This document shows positions 51,126 through 61,399 of a stretch of DNA of 64,000 bases, piece by piece. How positions within the stretch are numbered: position 1 is the stretch's first letter; each line of letters begins with the position of its first letter. The DNA comes from JAZUCT01 sp045639255 (GTDB lineage Bacteria; Bacillota; Clostridia; Christensenellales; UBA1242), in assembly GCA_045639255.1 (NCBI GenBank), contig JAZUCT010000011.1, forward strand, positions 15,611 to 79,610. Direction: 5' to 3'. The position numbers and the translations under genes were made by a program. A model generated the notes under the pieces. The model had not been told where the DNA came from. It saw nothing but the letters and a program-made list of their open reading frames with translations, and did no database searches.

Positions 51126-53198
51126 TTATTTATCCTTTCTTTGTTTTTTAAGCATTTCATCAAGTTGTTCTGGGGTTATAAGCCCGCTTTGTTCAATTTG
51201 CTTTTTAAGTTCAAGTTCTTGCTCTTTTAACTTGCGTTCTTCTTCGGCTTGTTTTTCAGCAATCTCTTTTGCTTTTTTTATTGCTTCTTCATCTTTTTGT
51301 TTTCTTTCTTCATCTTTTTTTGCCATAAATTCAAAAATTTCTTCTTTTGAATTTCCAGCAATAATCATATCAACTTCATCACGATAAATTGTTTGTTTTT
51401 CCAAAAGCACTTGTGCCATTGTTTCAAGTTTATCAAGGTTAGCAGTTAAAATTTCTTTTGCTTGCTTATAGTTTTCATCAAGTATCTTTTTAATTTCGGC
51501 ATCGATTTCAGCGGCATATTTTTCGCTGTAATTGTTTTGGCTTTGATAGTTTCTGCCAATAAACACTTCGCCATGGCTTCCAAAATTAAAGAAACCAAGT
51601 TTTTGGCTCATACCCCATTCAGTAACCATTTTTCTTGCAATTTCAGTTGCACGCATAATATCGTTTGAAGCGCCTGTTGAAACATCCTTGAAAATAAGTT
51701 CTTCGGCAACTCTTCCGCCCATAATCATTGAAATTTGGCTGTTAAGATAGTTATAAGTTAAGTGGTTATCGTCAGTGTCTGGCCTTGAAAGAGTGTATCC
51801 CGCAGCCATACCCCTTGAAATAATTGAAACTTCTTCAACCGCATCTTTTAAGTGTGGCAAAAGTTTGCCCAAAATTGCGTGGCCACTTTCGTGGTAAGCA
51901 GTTATTTTGTTATCTCTTTCAGTAACAACACGGCTTTTCTTTTGTGGGCCCATAATAACTTTTGAAATGCTGTCGGTTATATCAACCATACGAATAAGTT
52001 TTCGGTTTTCACGGGCAGTTAAAATTGCTGCTTCGTTTAAAAGATTTTGCAAATCTGCACCACTGAAACCACTTGTTAACCTTGCAAGAGTGGTGAAATC
52101 CACATCTTCATCAAGCGGTTTGTTGCGTGCGTGAACTTTCATAATTTCTTCACGGCCCTTAACATCTGGCATGTGAATATATATTTGGCGGTCGAACCTG
52201 CCCGGGCGAAGAAGTGCAGGGTCCAAAACATCGGCACGGTTGGTTGCTGCCATAACAATAACACCATCGTTATTTTCAAAACCGTCCATTTCAGTAAGCA
52301 ATTGGTTTAAGGTTTGTTCCCTTTCATCGTTTTGCGAACCAAGGCCAGTTCCCCTTTGCCTGCCCACAGCATCAATTTCATCAATGAACACAATACAAGG
52401 TTTGTGGCGTTTTGCTTTATCAAACAAGTCTCTTACACGGCTTGCACCAACACCAACAAACATTTCAACAAAATCACTGCCTGTTATTGAAAAGAATGGC
52501 ACACCGCCTTCACCTGCAACGGCTTTTGCAAGCAAGGTTTTACCAGTTCCTGGGTTACCAACAAGCAACACACCTTTTGGAATTTTTGCACCAACTTCGG
52601 TGAATTTTTTAGGGTTCTTTAAGAATTCAACAACTTCTTGAAGTTCTTTCTTTTCTTCATCGGCACCAGCAACATCGCTAAAACGCACCTTACTGCCTTT
52701 AACAACATCGTTTTTTGTTTTGCCAAAACTTGCTGCGTTAGAGTTCGATTTTGAAATCATTCGAACAATAAACATAACCCCAAACACAGAAATTAAAATA
52801 TAAAACACTGGCATTAAATAGTTCCAAACAGGAGTGCTGTCTGGCTTATCTGCATATGAAATTGTAAGGTTGTGTGTTTTGTTAATTTCATCAATTCTTG
52901 CAAACAAATCGTAAACCAACTCTTTGTTGGAATAGGTTGCATAATAAGCATGTTTTTTTGCATCAACGCTGGTGTAGATATAAACATTGTTGTTTTGCGC
53001 AACAATTTTTGCAATTTTGCAATCGTCATAATTTCCATCGCCATTTGGATCCAACATTTCAATGCTGGTTATTTCACTGAATTCCAAATATTTAACACCA
53101 TTATCTTGGCTGGCTTGCCAAAAAATTGAAACACCACCAATAATAAGTGCGGCAATAACTAATATTTTAAAAACAGAAACTTTTTTCTTTTTCTTCAT
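51126..53198 (-). CDS. ftsH: ATP-dependent zinc metalloprotease FtsH
   Basis: A 690-residue membrane AAA+ protease that degrades damaged or regulatory membrane proteins. Two membrane helices (about 8-27 and 126-146) flank an outer domain. The ATPase has GNPGTGKT (214-221), [10 protein letters not shown] and RPGRFDR. The zinc site is HESGH (436-440). The last 70 residues are a charged coiled coil ([20 protein letters not shown] and on), longer than in many homologues. The first gene of a two-gene unit. Confidence 0.97.
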   Translation of the reverse strand: MKKKKKVSVFKILVIAALIIGGVSIFWQASQDNGVKYLEFSEITSIEMLDPNGDGNYDDCKIAKIVAQNNNVYIYTSVDAKKHAYYATYSNKELVYDLFARIDEINKTHNLTISYADKPDSTPVWNYLMPVFYILISVFGVMFIVRMISKSNSNAASFGKTKNDVVKGSKVRFSDVAGADEEKKELQEVVEFLKNPKKFTEVGAKIPKGVLLVGNPGTGKTLLAKAVAGEGGVPFFSITGSDFVEMFVGVGASRVRDLFDKAKRHKPCIVFIDEIDAVGRQRGTGLGSQNDEREQTLNQLLTEMDGFENNDGVIVMAATNRADVLDPALLRPGRFDRQIYIHMPDVKGREEIMKVHARNKPLDEDVDFTTLARLTSGFSGADLQNLLNEAAILTARENRKLIRMVDITDSISKVIMGPQKKSRVVTERDNKITAYHESGHAILGKLLPHLKDAVEEVSIISRGMAAGYTLSRPDTDDNHLTYNYLNSQISMIMGGRVAEELIFKDVSTGASNDIMRATEIARKMVTEWGMSQKLGFFNFGSHGEVFIGRNYQSQNNYSEKYAAEIDAEIKKILDENYKQAKEILTANLDKLETMAQVLLEKQTIYRDEVDMIIAGNSKEEIFEFMAKKDEERKQKDEEAIKKAKEIAEKQAEEERKLKEQELELKKQIEQSGLITPEQLDEMLKKQRKDK

Positions 53199-53387
53199 AA
53201 TTTCTCCTTAATATAATTATTATATATAACAAACTGAATAAAAGTTTAACATTAAAATGCTAAAAAATCAAATAAATTTTAAGTTTAAGGTGTTTACATG
53301 CTTATTATTTACAAATTTAAAAAATAATAAAATGTTTTAATTTGTTAATTTTTGAACATAATGAACATATCAAACCAAAATTTTCTA

Positions 53388-53416
53388 TTTACAATTCTTT
53401 TTTTTATTGTTATAAT
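53388..53416 (+). promoter_or_regulatory. cvpA promoter
   Basis: TTTACA (53388-53393) and TATAAT (53411-53416) are 17 bp apart, 29 bases before the cvpA start. Confidence 0.78.
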
Positions 53417-53445
53417 TATTTAACAAAATTTATGGGGGAATGTTT

Positions 53446-54234
53446 ATGCATTATATTGATATAATTCTTCTTGTTATTATTTTAATTTTTGCAATAGTTG
53501 GCTTAAAAAATGGTTTTGTTGATGCAATTCTTTCACTTTTTGGAACAGTGGTTTCAATTGTGCTTGCGTTCTTTGCATCAAAACCTTTTGCTGGGTTCTT
53601 GCAACAATGCTTTAAAATTAACGAGTTTTTAACACAAAATATTTATAATATGTTGGTGCGTTGGCACGCATCGTTTGGCGAAGCAGTAACATCTGCCGTA
53701 ACAGGCAGTCAGGCAATTTCAGCATCTGGCATAAGCGAATGGCAACAAACAATTTTAAAACTTATTGTGGGCGAATGTGCAATTGAAACTGGCACAGCAC
53801 CAGCAACTGTGTTTGCAAACATAATTGCCCCAACTGCGCTTATTGTTATTGCTGGCATTCTTGCATTTTTCCTTATTAAACTTGCAGTTTGGTTGCTTAC
53901 AAAACTGTTCGATGCACTTAAAAGAAATGGTGCAGTTAATGCATTCGATAAAGTTCTTGGTGTTCTTTTGGGCGCTGTTAAAGGTGCATTGTTCATCTGC
54001 ATTTTAATGGGCATAACAATTTTTATTCCTAACGATAAAATTATTCAAGAAATTGATAAAACTTCAATAACCAAAGTTGTTTACACACCTGTTACAGATT
54101 TCATTCGTGTTAACATTGCCGATAAACTTAACGAATGGGCCAATGATATTGTTAACAAAGGTAACGATGATGGTGGAACGCAAGAAACTTCTTACACAAT
54201 TGTTGTTCCGCAAGATAGCGTTATTAACAATTAA
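53446..54234 (+). CDS. CvpA family membrane protein
   Basis: A 262-residue protein with four membrane segments: residues 4-20 (IDIILLVIILIFAIVGL), 28-46, then two in the second half near 125-150 and 170-195, with the family GLKNGFVDAILSLFG turn. A 40-residue polar tail follows the last helix. CvpA proteins have been linked to colicin production and envelope functions, but the exact role is unknown. The start is ATG 53446, six bases after GGGGGA (53434-53439), rather than the earlier ATG at 53440, which touches that site. The VirB4-type gene follows 150 bases later beyond a terminator. Confidence 0.85.
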   Translation: MHYIDIILLVIILIFAIVGLKNGFVDAILSLFGTVVSIVLAFFASKPFAGFLQQCFKINEFLTQNIYNMLVRWHASFGEAVTSAVTGSQAISASGISEWQQTILKLIVGECAIETGTAPATVFANIIAPTALIVIAGILAFFLIKLAVWLLTKLFDALKRNGAVNAFDKVLGVLLGAVKGALFICILMGITIFIPNDKIIQEIDKTSITKVVYTPVTDFIRVNIADKLNEWANDIVNKGNDDGGTQETSYTIVVPQDSVINN

Positions 54235-54240
54235 AAATTT

Positions 54241-54270
54241 AAAAAGCACACCTTTAAGTGTGTTTTTTTG
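54241..54270 (+). terminator. cvpA terminator
   Basis: A stem AAAAAGCACAC with GTGTGTTTTTT around CTTTAA, with one G-U pair, followed by T residues. Confidence 0.8.
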
Positions 54271-54384
54271 TTAATTATTTAAGAAAAAACTGCTTAAAAA
54301 CAAGTCGTATAATTTATTATTTGTTTGTTATTTAGGTTATTTTGTGATAAACTATGAATAATAAAGTTTTTTAAGGAGTTATTT

Positions 54385-57057
54385 ATGAGATTTATACCCA
54401 AGAAAACAAAAGTAAAAATGGAACTTGTTAGGAATGTTTCGTTTTTGGATATTTTCATTGCGTTGTTTGTTATTGCAGTAAGTGTTTTAATTGCAACAAG
54501 TAACTTCTGGCCAAATAACAACAATGAAATTTATATTGCACTTGCATTTTTAAGTTTTGGTGTTGTTTCACTTTTGCCTATGGAAGATGGGGTTCGAACT
54601 TATAAATCCATTGTTATATTGTTTCAATATGCTGCATACAGAAAGCACTTTAAAAAAGATGCTGTTATTTCAAAATCGAAAGCAGTTGATATTAAAGAAA
54701 TTGTGCCATATGAAAGCATTGAACGCGATATGTATATTAACTATAAAGAATATTATGCACAAGTTATTGAAGTTTTTCCGCTGGAATTTGGCTTGTTGGA
54801 AGAAGATAAGCAAAACGGCATGATTAACACATTTGCCAATGCTTTAAAAAGGTTGGGAAATGGCCAAAGCGGAAGTTTGGTTAAAATTAACAAGGCAATG
54901 ATTCTTGATGATTTTATTCAATATGAAGATGATAAATATGAAGCCGTTTTAAGAATGCAAGAAGAAGGCCAAATGGGTGAACGCGAAGTTGAAGCTCGTG
55001 CACCAGTGTTTGAAGGCCGTGTTGCACACCTTGAAGAATTTAACCGTGATAATAAAATTTATAAAGACCATTTCTATATTGTTGTTTACGATAAAGAAAT
55101 GAATTCGCTTAACGATACAGTTGAAGGTATGATGAGTGATTTAAGGCGTTCAGTAACACCGCTTAATTGCAGGCGTTGCACCGGAAAAGACCTTGCTGTG
55201 TTTTTAAGAAGTAACTATTCAAAAGAATTTGATGAACGCGAACTTGATTTAATAACCAGAAACGAATATTGTGATTGGGCAACACCAAACAGTGTGGATT
55301 TTAAAGTTAACTCTGTAACTGTTGACGGCCAAAGTTATGCAAACTTTTTAATAACCGACTATCCACTTAATGTTGCAAACGCATGGGGCTATCCATTTTT
55401 CAGCCAAGACAGAACAAAGGTTGTTGTTAATTTCAGCCCTATGGATAAATATAAGGCAGAAAAACAAATTGATAACGCCATAATTGAAATGGAACTTAGG
55501 TCGAATAAAGCAATGAAATCGTCTGCCGCAATTGAAGTTCAAACTCACCTTGACACTTTAAGAACTTTGTTAAGAGATTTAAAAACAAGCAACGAAGCAT
55601 TATTTAATGTTAACACCATAATAACTTGTGAAGCCGCTGCAAGAAAAGAAATGCGTGCAGTTCTTAAACAAAATGGTTTCCGTTACACCGAACTTTTTGG
55701 AAGGCAAGTTGAAGGCTTTATAACTTCAAACATTTCAAGGCGTGATGCACTTGAAAGCAATTTAAGGGGAATTCACACTTCAAGTTTGGCTGCAATATTC
55801 CCATTCATAAGTTCAGCATTGCAAGATGATAAAGGTTTTTATCTTGGCGATAACGAATATCCTGTGTTTGTGGATTTCTTTAAGCGTGATAACGAACGCG
55901 TTAACAGTAACATGATGATAATTGGTAAATCTGGTTCAGGTAAATCGTTTGCAACAAAAACATTGCTTACAAACCTTGCCAGCGATAATGCCAGAATTTT
56001 TATTCTGGACCCCGAAGATGAATATACCAACCTTGCACGAAATGTTTATGGAAAAATTATTGATGTTGGTTCAAGTGTTAACGGTATTTTAAATCCGTTC
56101 CATGTTATGACAAACCTTAGGGACGATGATAACGAAGATGCGGGCGACGATTCATTTAAACAACACTTACAGTTCCTTGAACAATTCTTTAAAATAATTT
56201 TCGAAGGTATGGCATCTGACCCGTTTGAACTTTTAAACACAATTTGTGTTGAAGTGTATAAAAACAAAGGCATTGATGAAAACACCATTTTGGAAACCTT
56301 AACACCAGACGATTATCCAATATTCGATGATATGATGGCACTTGTTAGGGAAAAACTTAAAGGTGCAACCGAAGAATATTATAAGCGTAACCTTATGGTT
56401 ATTGAAACATACTTGCAAAAATTCTCAACAGGTGGCCGTAACTCGAACTTGTGGAATGGCCCAACCAGCATTGAAACAAGTGAAAACTTTGTTTCCTTTA
56501 ACTTCCGTTCATTGCTTGCAAACCGAAACGATACAATTGCAAACGCGCAAATGCTTTTGGTTTTCAAATATCTTGATAACGAAATTATAAGAAATAAGGA
56601 TTTTAACGATAACAACATGGGTGCCGACCCTTATAAAAGGCGTAAGATTATTATTGCAGTTGATGAAGCGCACGTTTTCATTAACCCAAAACACCCAATT
56701 GCGCTTGACTTTATGGCGAACATGGCAAAGCGTATAAGAAAATATGATGGAATGCAAATAATAATCACACAAAATATTAAAGACTTTGTTGGTAGCCCAG
56801 AAATTCAAAGGCAATCATCAGCAGTTATTAATGCCTGCCAATATTCAGTTATATTCTCGCTTTCACCTAACGATATAACCGACCTTGTTGAACTTTATAG
56901 GAATGCAGGTCAGATTAACGAAACCGAGCAAGATAGCATTGTTACAGCAGGCCGTGGTCAGTGTTTCTTAATAACAAGTGCGTTGTTCAGAACATCGTTC
57001 CAAATAACACCAATTCCTGTTGTTCAATATACCTTTGAAACAAAGAAAAAACGATAA
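54385..57057 (+). CDS. VirB4-type ATPase with fused N-terminal PrgI/VirB3-like membrane segment
   Basis: An 890-residue protein. Residues 1-70 hold two membrane helices (about 19-41 and 47-64) preceded by RFIPKKTKVKMELV, as in PrgI/VirB3 proteins of Gram-positive type IV secretion. The CagE/VirB4 N-terminal domain follows, and then the ATPase with IIGKSGSGKSFATKTLL (Walker A, about 511-527), ILDPEDEYTNLAR, IIIAVDEAHVFI (Walker B, about 753-764) and the IIITQNIKDF box. VirB4 drives substrate and pilus assembly in conjugation machines. Here no relaxase, VirD4, VirB6 or integrase gene is nearby, so this is an isolated homologue, possibly adapted to a different membrane process. It has an AAGGAG start site and its own terminator. 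Confidence 0.82.
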   Translation: MRFIPKKTKVKMELVRNVSFLDIFIALFVIAVSVLIATSNFWPNNNNEIYIALAFLSFGVVSLLPMEDGVRTYKSIVILFQYAAYRKHFKKDAVISKSKAVDIKEIVPYESIERDMYINYKEYYAQVIEVFPLEFGLLEEDKQNGMINTFANALKRLGNGQSGSLVKINKAMILDDFIQYEDDKYEAVLRMQEEGQMGEREVEARAPVFEGRVAHLEEFNRDNKIYKDHFYIVVYDKEMNSLNDTVEGMMSDLRRSVTPLNCRRCTGKDLAVFLRSNYSKEFDERELDLITRNEYCDWATPNSVDFKVNSVTVDGQSYANFLITDYPLNVANAWGYPFFSQDRTKVVVNFSPMDKYKAEKQIDNAIIEMELRSNKAMKSSAAIEVQTHLDTLRTLLRDLKTSNEALFNVNTIITCEAAARKEMRAVLKQNGFRYTELFGRQVEGFITSNISRRDALESNLRGIHTSSLAAIFPFISSALQDDKGFYLGDNEYPVFVDFFKRDNERVNSNMMIIGKSGSGKSFATKTLLTNLASDNARIFILDPEDEYTNLARNVYGKIIDVGSSVNGILNPFHVMTNLRDDDNEDAGDDSFKQHLQFLEQFFKIIFEGMASDPFELLNTICVEVYKNKGIDENTILETLTPDDYPIFDDMMALVREKLKGATEEYYKRNLMVIETYLQKFSTGGRNSNLWNGPTSIETSENFVSFNFRSLLANRNDTIANAQMLLVFKYLDNEIIRNKDFNDNNMGADPYKRRKIIIAVDEAHVFINPKHPIALDFMANMAKRIRKYDGMQIIITQNIKDFVGSPEIQRQSSAVINACQYSVIFSLSPNDITDLVELYRNAGQINETEQDSIVTAGRGQCFLITSALFRTSFQITPIPVVQYTFETKKKR

Positions 57058-57066
57058 TAACATAAC

Positions 57067-57097
57067 AAAAAACAGCCTGAAAAATTGGCTGTTTTTT
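57067..57097 (+). terminator. Bidirectional terminator after the VirB4-type gene
   Basis: An 11-bp stem AAAAAACAGCC with GGCTGTTTTTT around a nine-base loop, between convergent genes. Confidence 0.88.
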
Positions 57098-57408
57098 TAT
57101 TTTTCTTTTTGGCATGCTCTTTTTAAATAATGTTCTTTAACATTGCTATAAAGTTCTTTAATGCTTTGAACATCGTTTTTGTTTAAATATTCTTCAAAAA
57201 TTTCAACAAGTGCATTGCTTATAATTTCTGTATAATTGTTTGCATGGTGTTTAATTTCAAGCATTTTCTTAGAAATTTTTTTGCTGTAATGCCAGCTACT
57301 GCTTTTTGCATTAAAAACATAATATAAATAATTATTTAATGTTCTTAATAAATAATATTCACAACTGTTACCCAAGTTATATTCAAGAATAATATATCGA
57401 TATTGCAT
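57097..57408 (-). CDS. Small hypothetical protein
   Basis: A 103-residue soluble protein rich in Tyr, Asn and Lys (YRYIILEYNLGNSCEYYLL at the start) with a helical second half. I do not recognise a family. It has a good ribosome binding site (GGGGAGA) before its ATG and a terminator after its stop, which supports a real gene. It lies alone between the VirB4-type gene and dnaE. Confidence 0.6.
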   Translation of the reverse strand: MQYRYIILEYNLGNSCEYYLLRTLNNYLYYVFNAKSSSWHYSKKISKKMLEIKHHANNYTEIISNALVEIFEEYLNKNDVQSIKELYSNVKEHYLKRACQKEK

Positions 57409-57515
57409 AATTATATCTCCCCTTATTAATTTATTTTATAACAGCAGTATAATAAAAATCAATGCTGAATTTTTGAAAAAAATGTTAAATTTTGCCTAAT
57501 TTTAGCGAAATAAAA

Positions 57516-57541
57516 AACAAAAAACAGCCGTTTGGCTGTTA
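57516..57541 (-). terminator. dnaE terminator
   Basis: A stem AACAGCC with GGCTGTT (57534-57540 and 57523-57529) overlaps the dnaE stop and is followed by T residues on the minus strand. Confidence 0.85.
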
Positions 57542-60500
57542 TTTATATATAATAAACTTTTCGTCAATAAAACCTTTAAGTTCGTTAATAAGATGTGGGC
57601 AATAGTTAACTGTGCCCAAACTGAATGCTTTGTTTTGAACACTGCATTTAACCACCACAGGCACACTGCCCTTATAGTGAGCAAGAATGTCCCTTATTTT
57701 GTTTGCAAGTTCGGTGTTTGTTAAATCAAACATCAAATAAAGTTTATCAACATGTTTTTTTGGTGTTATAAGGTCCACCTTTTCTTCTTTAATTATTTTT
57801 GAAACTTCCTTTTCGGTGCTCCAAAATTCAAGGCTATCGCCCAAAACAACGGCTTCTTCGCCTTCTTTAATGCTGATTTTACCTTTAACGGTAACAAGGT
57901 CGTCGCCTTCAAGTTTGTTCTTATATTTTGCCCAAACATTTGGGAACATAAGCACACTGAATGCACCATATAAATCTTCAATGGTTAACACAGCCATTTC
58001 TTTTCCGCTGGTTTTTGAGTTAAGTTTTCTTATTTCGCTAACAATTCCACCGGTGATAACAGGTTGTTCATTTTCAAGGTGTTCATAAACCTTAATTGTT
58101 TCAACATTGCTAACACTATCTTCATCAACATAATCGTCGGTGTTATCGGTGTCGGCATCGCTTAAACTTTCAACCGGAACTTCTTCGGCAATAAACATTG
58201 TGCTGTTAACTGTGAACTGGCTTAACTTATCCTTATGTTCATCAAGTGGGTGGCCCGACATATAAAGCCCCAAAACTTCTTTTTCAAATTTAAGCCTTGA
58301 TTTCATATCATAGTCGGCAATTTTTGGATATTGAACATACATATTTTGTTGGTCTTGTTCGCCCAACATATCAAAAATTGAAAATTGGCCACTTAATTGT
58401 TTTTTGCTGTCAACTTTGCAACGCTCAATAATGGTATCGTAAACACCCATAAGTTGGCTTCGTTTTTTGCCAAAGCAATCGAACGCACCGCTGAATATGA
58501 ATGCTTCAAAACACCTTTTGTTAATGGTGGTGTTAATGGTTCGTTTAACAAAATCAACAATATCTTTAAACTCGCCATTTCTTTCGCGCTCGGCAATAAT
58601 TTCTTTGCAAACGCCTTCGCCAACACCTTTTAAAGCACACAAGCCATATCTTATTTTGCCATCATCGGCATTAAAGAACACATCACTTTTGTTAATATCT
58701 GGTGGCAAAACTTCAATGCCCTGACTTCTTGCATAAGCAACATATTGCTTAACTTTATCTATGTTGGTTATGCGGTTATTCAAATATGCCGAAAGCCAAT
58801 AAACCGGATAATATAACCTTAGCCAAGCAGTCATGTAAGTTATGTGCGAATATGCCGCTGCGTGCGATTTGTTAAAGGCATATTTTGCAAAATTTTCCAT
58901 TTGCGAGAAAACTTTGTTTGCAACTTCTTCGCTAACGCCTTTGCTTAATGCACCGCAAATGCTGTGTTTTCCGGTTGGGTCAGAATATCCATAAATAAAT
59001 TTTTGGCGTTCTTCTGCCATTTTTTCAACTTTTTTCTTACCCATAATTCGCCTTACATTATCGGCTTGACCAAGCGAATAGCCACCCATATCTTGCACAA
59101 TTTTCATAACTTGTTCTTGGTAAACAATGCAACCATAAGTAACATTTAAAATTGGCTCTAAAATTGGGTGCGCATATTCAACTTTATCGGGGTTATGTTT
59201 GTTGCGAATATAGGTTGGAAACTCTTCCATAGGGCCCGGCCTATAAAGTGAAACCGCCGCAATAATATCTTCAATGCTATCTGGTTTAAGTTCTTTAAGG
59301 TTCTTTTTAAAACCACCCGATTCAATTTGGAAAATTGTGTCGGTGTTTCCGGTGGAAATAAATTCATAAACCTTAGGGTCGTCAACCCCCAATTTTTTAA
59401 AATCAATAACCTTGCCTGTGTTTCGCTTAATCATGTTAAGGCAAAGTTCAATATCGGTTAGGTTTCTTAAACCTAAAAAGTCCATTTTCAAAAGCCCCAA
59501 ACTTTCAAGTTCTGCACCAGTAAGTTGGGTGGTAACTTCATCGCCATTTCGTTGAAGTGGAATAATGTTTGAAACATCCTCGGGTGCAATAAGCACACCG
59601 CAGGCATGAGTTGTGGTGTTTCGTGGGCAACCTTCAATTTTCGATGCAATTGTAAGCACTTTTTTAAGTGTTTCATCGCCATCATAAAGTTCACGAAGGT
59701 CAGGCAAAATATATTTTTCTTTGCCTTCTTCGCCAGATATTCCTAAATAATATTTTAAAACTGGCGGTTTTTTAATGCCATCTGGCAATTGGCGGGGTAT
59801 CATTTTTGTTATTTTATCCCTTTCAGCAAAAGGCACATTTAACACCCTTCCAACATCTTTAACCGCCGCCCTTGTTGCCATTGTTCCATAAGCAATTATG
59901 TGTGCAACATGGCTGGCTGAATATTTTCGCCTTGCATAGTCAATAACTTCCATACGCCTATCTTTGCAAAAGTCAATATCAAAATCGGGCATTGAAACAC
60001 GGTCTTTATTAATAAACCTTTCAAAGAATAAGTTATATTTAATTGGGTCAATGTCGGTTATTCCGGTAGTGTAAGCAACAATGCTTCCTGCACCAGAGCC
60101 ACGGCCCGGGCCAACAGATATGCCTTGGCTTCTTGCCCAGTTAATATAATCCCAAACCACCAAGAAATAATCCACAAACCCCAAAGTGTGAATGGTATCC
60201 AATTCATATTCAAATCTATCCCTTATTTCTTGTGTTAGGTTTGGATATTTTTCTTTTAAGCCATTTTCGGCAACCTTTCTTAAATATTCATAGTTTGAAG
60301 TTCCGTCTGGATTTTCATAGTGCGGAATAAAGTTTTTGTTTGCTGGCAAAATATATTCATCATCAAGCACAACATGGCATTCATCAAACGAATGACCTTT
60401 CGATTGAATAACAACATTGCATTTTTCGGCAATTTCCAAAGTTGTGTCAAGGCACTCGGTAAAACCAGAAAGTGCTTTTTCCATTTCTTGCCTTGTTTTG

Positions 60501-61234
60501 AAATAAAACTCTTCGGTTTGAAATTTTAATCTCATAGGGTCGTCAACAGTTTTTTGCTGTTGAACACACATTAAAATATCTTGCAGTTCTGCATCTTCTT
60601 TATCAATATAATGCACATCGTTTGTTCCAACAGTTTTAACGCCAATCTTTTTTGCAAGTGCATCAAGTTTAGGCAAAACATCAAGTTGTTCAGGAATATT
60701 GTGATTTTGAAGTTCAATATAAAAATCGCCAGGGGCAAACATATTTTTAAGGCGAAGTGCAAGTTTTTCGGCTTCGTCCCACTCATTATTCAATAACAGT
60801 TTTGGAATATCGCCCGCCAAACACGCAGAAAGGCAAATAAGCCCTTCGCTGTGTTTTTCCAGCAAATCATAATCTATGCGTGGTTTATAGTGAAAACCAT
60901 CAACAAAAGCAATGGAATCAAGTTTAAATAAGTTTTTAAGCCCTGCATTATTTTTTGCAAGCAAAACAAGGTGAGCATATTTTTGCTTACCTATTTTGTT
61001 TTTATAATCGTTAGCAACATAAAATTCGCAACCAATAATTGGTTTAACACCTTGCACCAAACATTCGGTATAAAATTTTAAATATACATACATATTGCCA
61101 TGGTCAGTTATAGCAACGGCTGGCATGTTAAGTTTTTTTGCTTTTTTAATTAAATCTTTATATCTTGCAATTCCATCAAGCAAACTGAACTCGGTGTGAT
61201 TATGCAAATGCACAAAGTTTTTCTGTTGTTCCAT
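57539..61234 (-). CDS. dnaE: DNA polymerase III alpha subunit, DnaE type
   Basis: A 1231-residue replicative polymerase. It begins with a PHP domain (FVHLHNHTEFSLLDG, then DHGNMY). The C-family polymerase core has the catalytic aspartates in SMPDFDIDFCKDRR, GPGRGSGAGS, and the fingers region with YRPGPMEEFP and FNKSHAAAYS. A helix-hairpin-helix and a C-terminal OB domain (PVITGGIVSEIRKLNSKTSG) follow. The start is ATG 61234, after AAAGGAAC; an open frame to 61267 has no such support. Gram-positives usually also have PolC, so this may be the DnaE that works on the lagging strand; no polC gene lies in this window. Confidence 0.97.
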   Translation of the reverse strand: MEQQKNFVHLHNHTEFSLLDGIARYKDLIKKAKKLNMPAVAITDHGNMYVYLKFYTECLVQGVKPIIGCEFYVANDYKNKIGKQKYAHLVLLAKNNAGLKNLFKLDSIAFVDGFHYKPRIDYDLLEKHSEGLICLSACLAGDIPKLLLNNEWDEAEKLALRLKNMFAPGDFYIELQNHNIPEQLDVLPKLDALAKKIGVKTVGTNDVHYIDKEDAELQDILMCVQQQKTVDDPMRLKFQTEEFYFKTRQEMEKALSGFTECLDTTLEIAEKCNVVIQSKGHSFDECHVVLDDEYILPANKNFIPHYENPDGTSNYEYLRKVAENGLKEKYPNLTQEIRDRFEYELDTIHTLGFVDYFLVVWDYINWARSQGISVGPGRGSGAGSIVAYTTGITDIDPIKYNLFFERFINKDRVSMPDFDIDFCKDRRMEVIDYARRKYSASHVAHIIAYGTMATRAAVKDVGRVLNVPFAERDKITKMIPRQLPDGIKKPPVLKYYLGISGEEGKEKYILPDLRELYDGDETLKKVLTIASKIEGCPRNTTTHACGVLIAPEDVSNIIPLQRNGDEVTTQLTGAELESLGLLKMDFLGLRNLTDIELCLNMIKRNTGKVIDFKKLGVDDPKVYEFISTGNTDTIFQIESGGFKKNLKELKPDSIEDIIAAVSLYRPGPMEEFPTYIRNKHNPDKVEYAHPILEPILNVTYGCIVYQEQVMKIVQDMGGYSLGQADNVRRIMGKKKVEKMAEERQKFIYGYSDPTGKHSICGALSKGVSEEVANKVFSQMENFAKYAFNKSHAAAYSHITYMTAWLRLYYPVYWLSAYLNNRITNIDKVKQYVAYARSQGIEVLPPDINKSDVFFNADDGKIRYGLCALKGVGEGVCKEIIAERERNGEFKDIVDFVKRTINTTINKRCFEAFIFSGAFDCFGKKRSQLMGVYDTIIERCKVDSKKQLSGQFSIFDMLGEQDQQNMYVQYPKIADYDMKSRLKFEKEVLGLYMSGHPLDEHKDKLSQFTVNSTMFIAEEVPVESLSDADTDNTDDYVDEDSVSNVETIKVYEHLENEQPVITGGIVSEIRKLNSKTSGKEMAVLTIEDLYGAFSVLMFPNVWAKYKNKLEGDDLVTVKGKISIKEGEEAVVLGDSLEFWSTEKEVSKIIKEEKVDLITPKKHVDKLYLMFDLTNTELANKIRDILAHYKGSVPVVVKCSVQNKAFSLGTVNYCPHLINELKGFIDEKFIIYK

Positions 61235-61368
61235 TGTTGTTCCTTTTAAGTGTTTTAATTCTAGCATATTATGTGTGTTTTTGCAAAAGAAAAATTTTGG
61301 TTTTATTTATTAAATAAAATTTTAAAAATTTTATATCACAAAAAATAATTAACAAAACTCTTATAAAT

Positions 61369-61397
61369 AAAAAACCTTGCAATTGCAAAGTTTTTTG
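61369..61397 (-). terminator. Terminator of the HtrA-like lipoprotein gene
   Basis: A stem with one mismatch around CTTGCAATTGCAAAG between A and T runs, just after the gene ending at 61400. Confidence 0.65.
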
Positions 61398-61399
61398 TT

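Noticed and set aside
54385..57057. Integrative conjugative element
   Set aside because: Only the VirB4-type gene is present; no relaxase, coupling protein, integrase, att site or change in gene content around it.
50466..57541. Nearly identical terminators at 50466, 57067 and 57516 as a mobile repeat
   Set aside because: They share only the short AACAGCC stem and the A/T flanks, each directly after a gene; this is explained by common terminator sequence.
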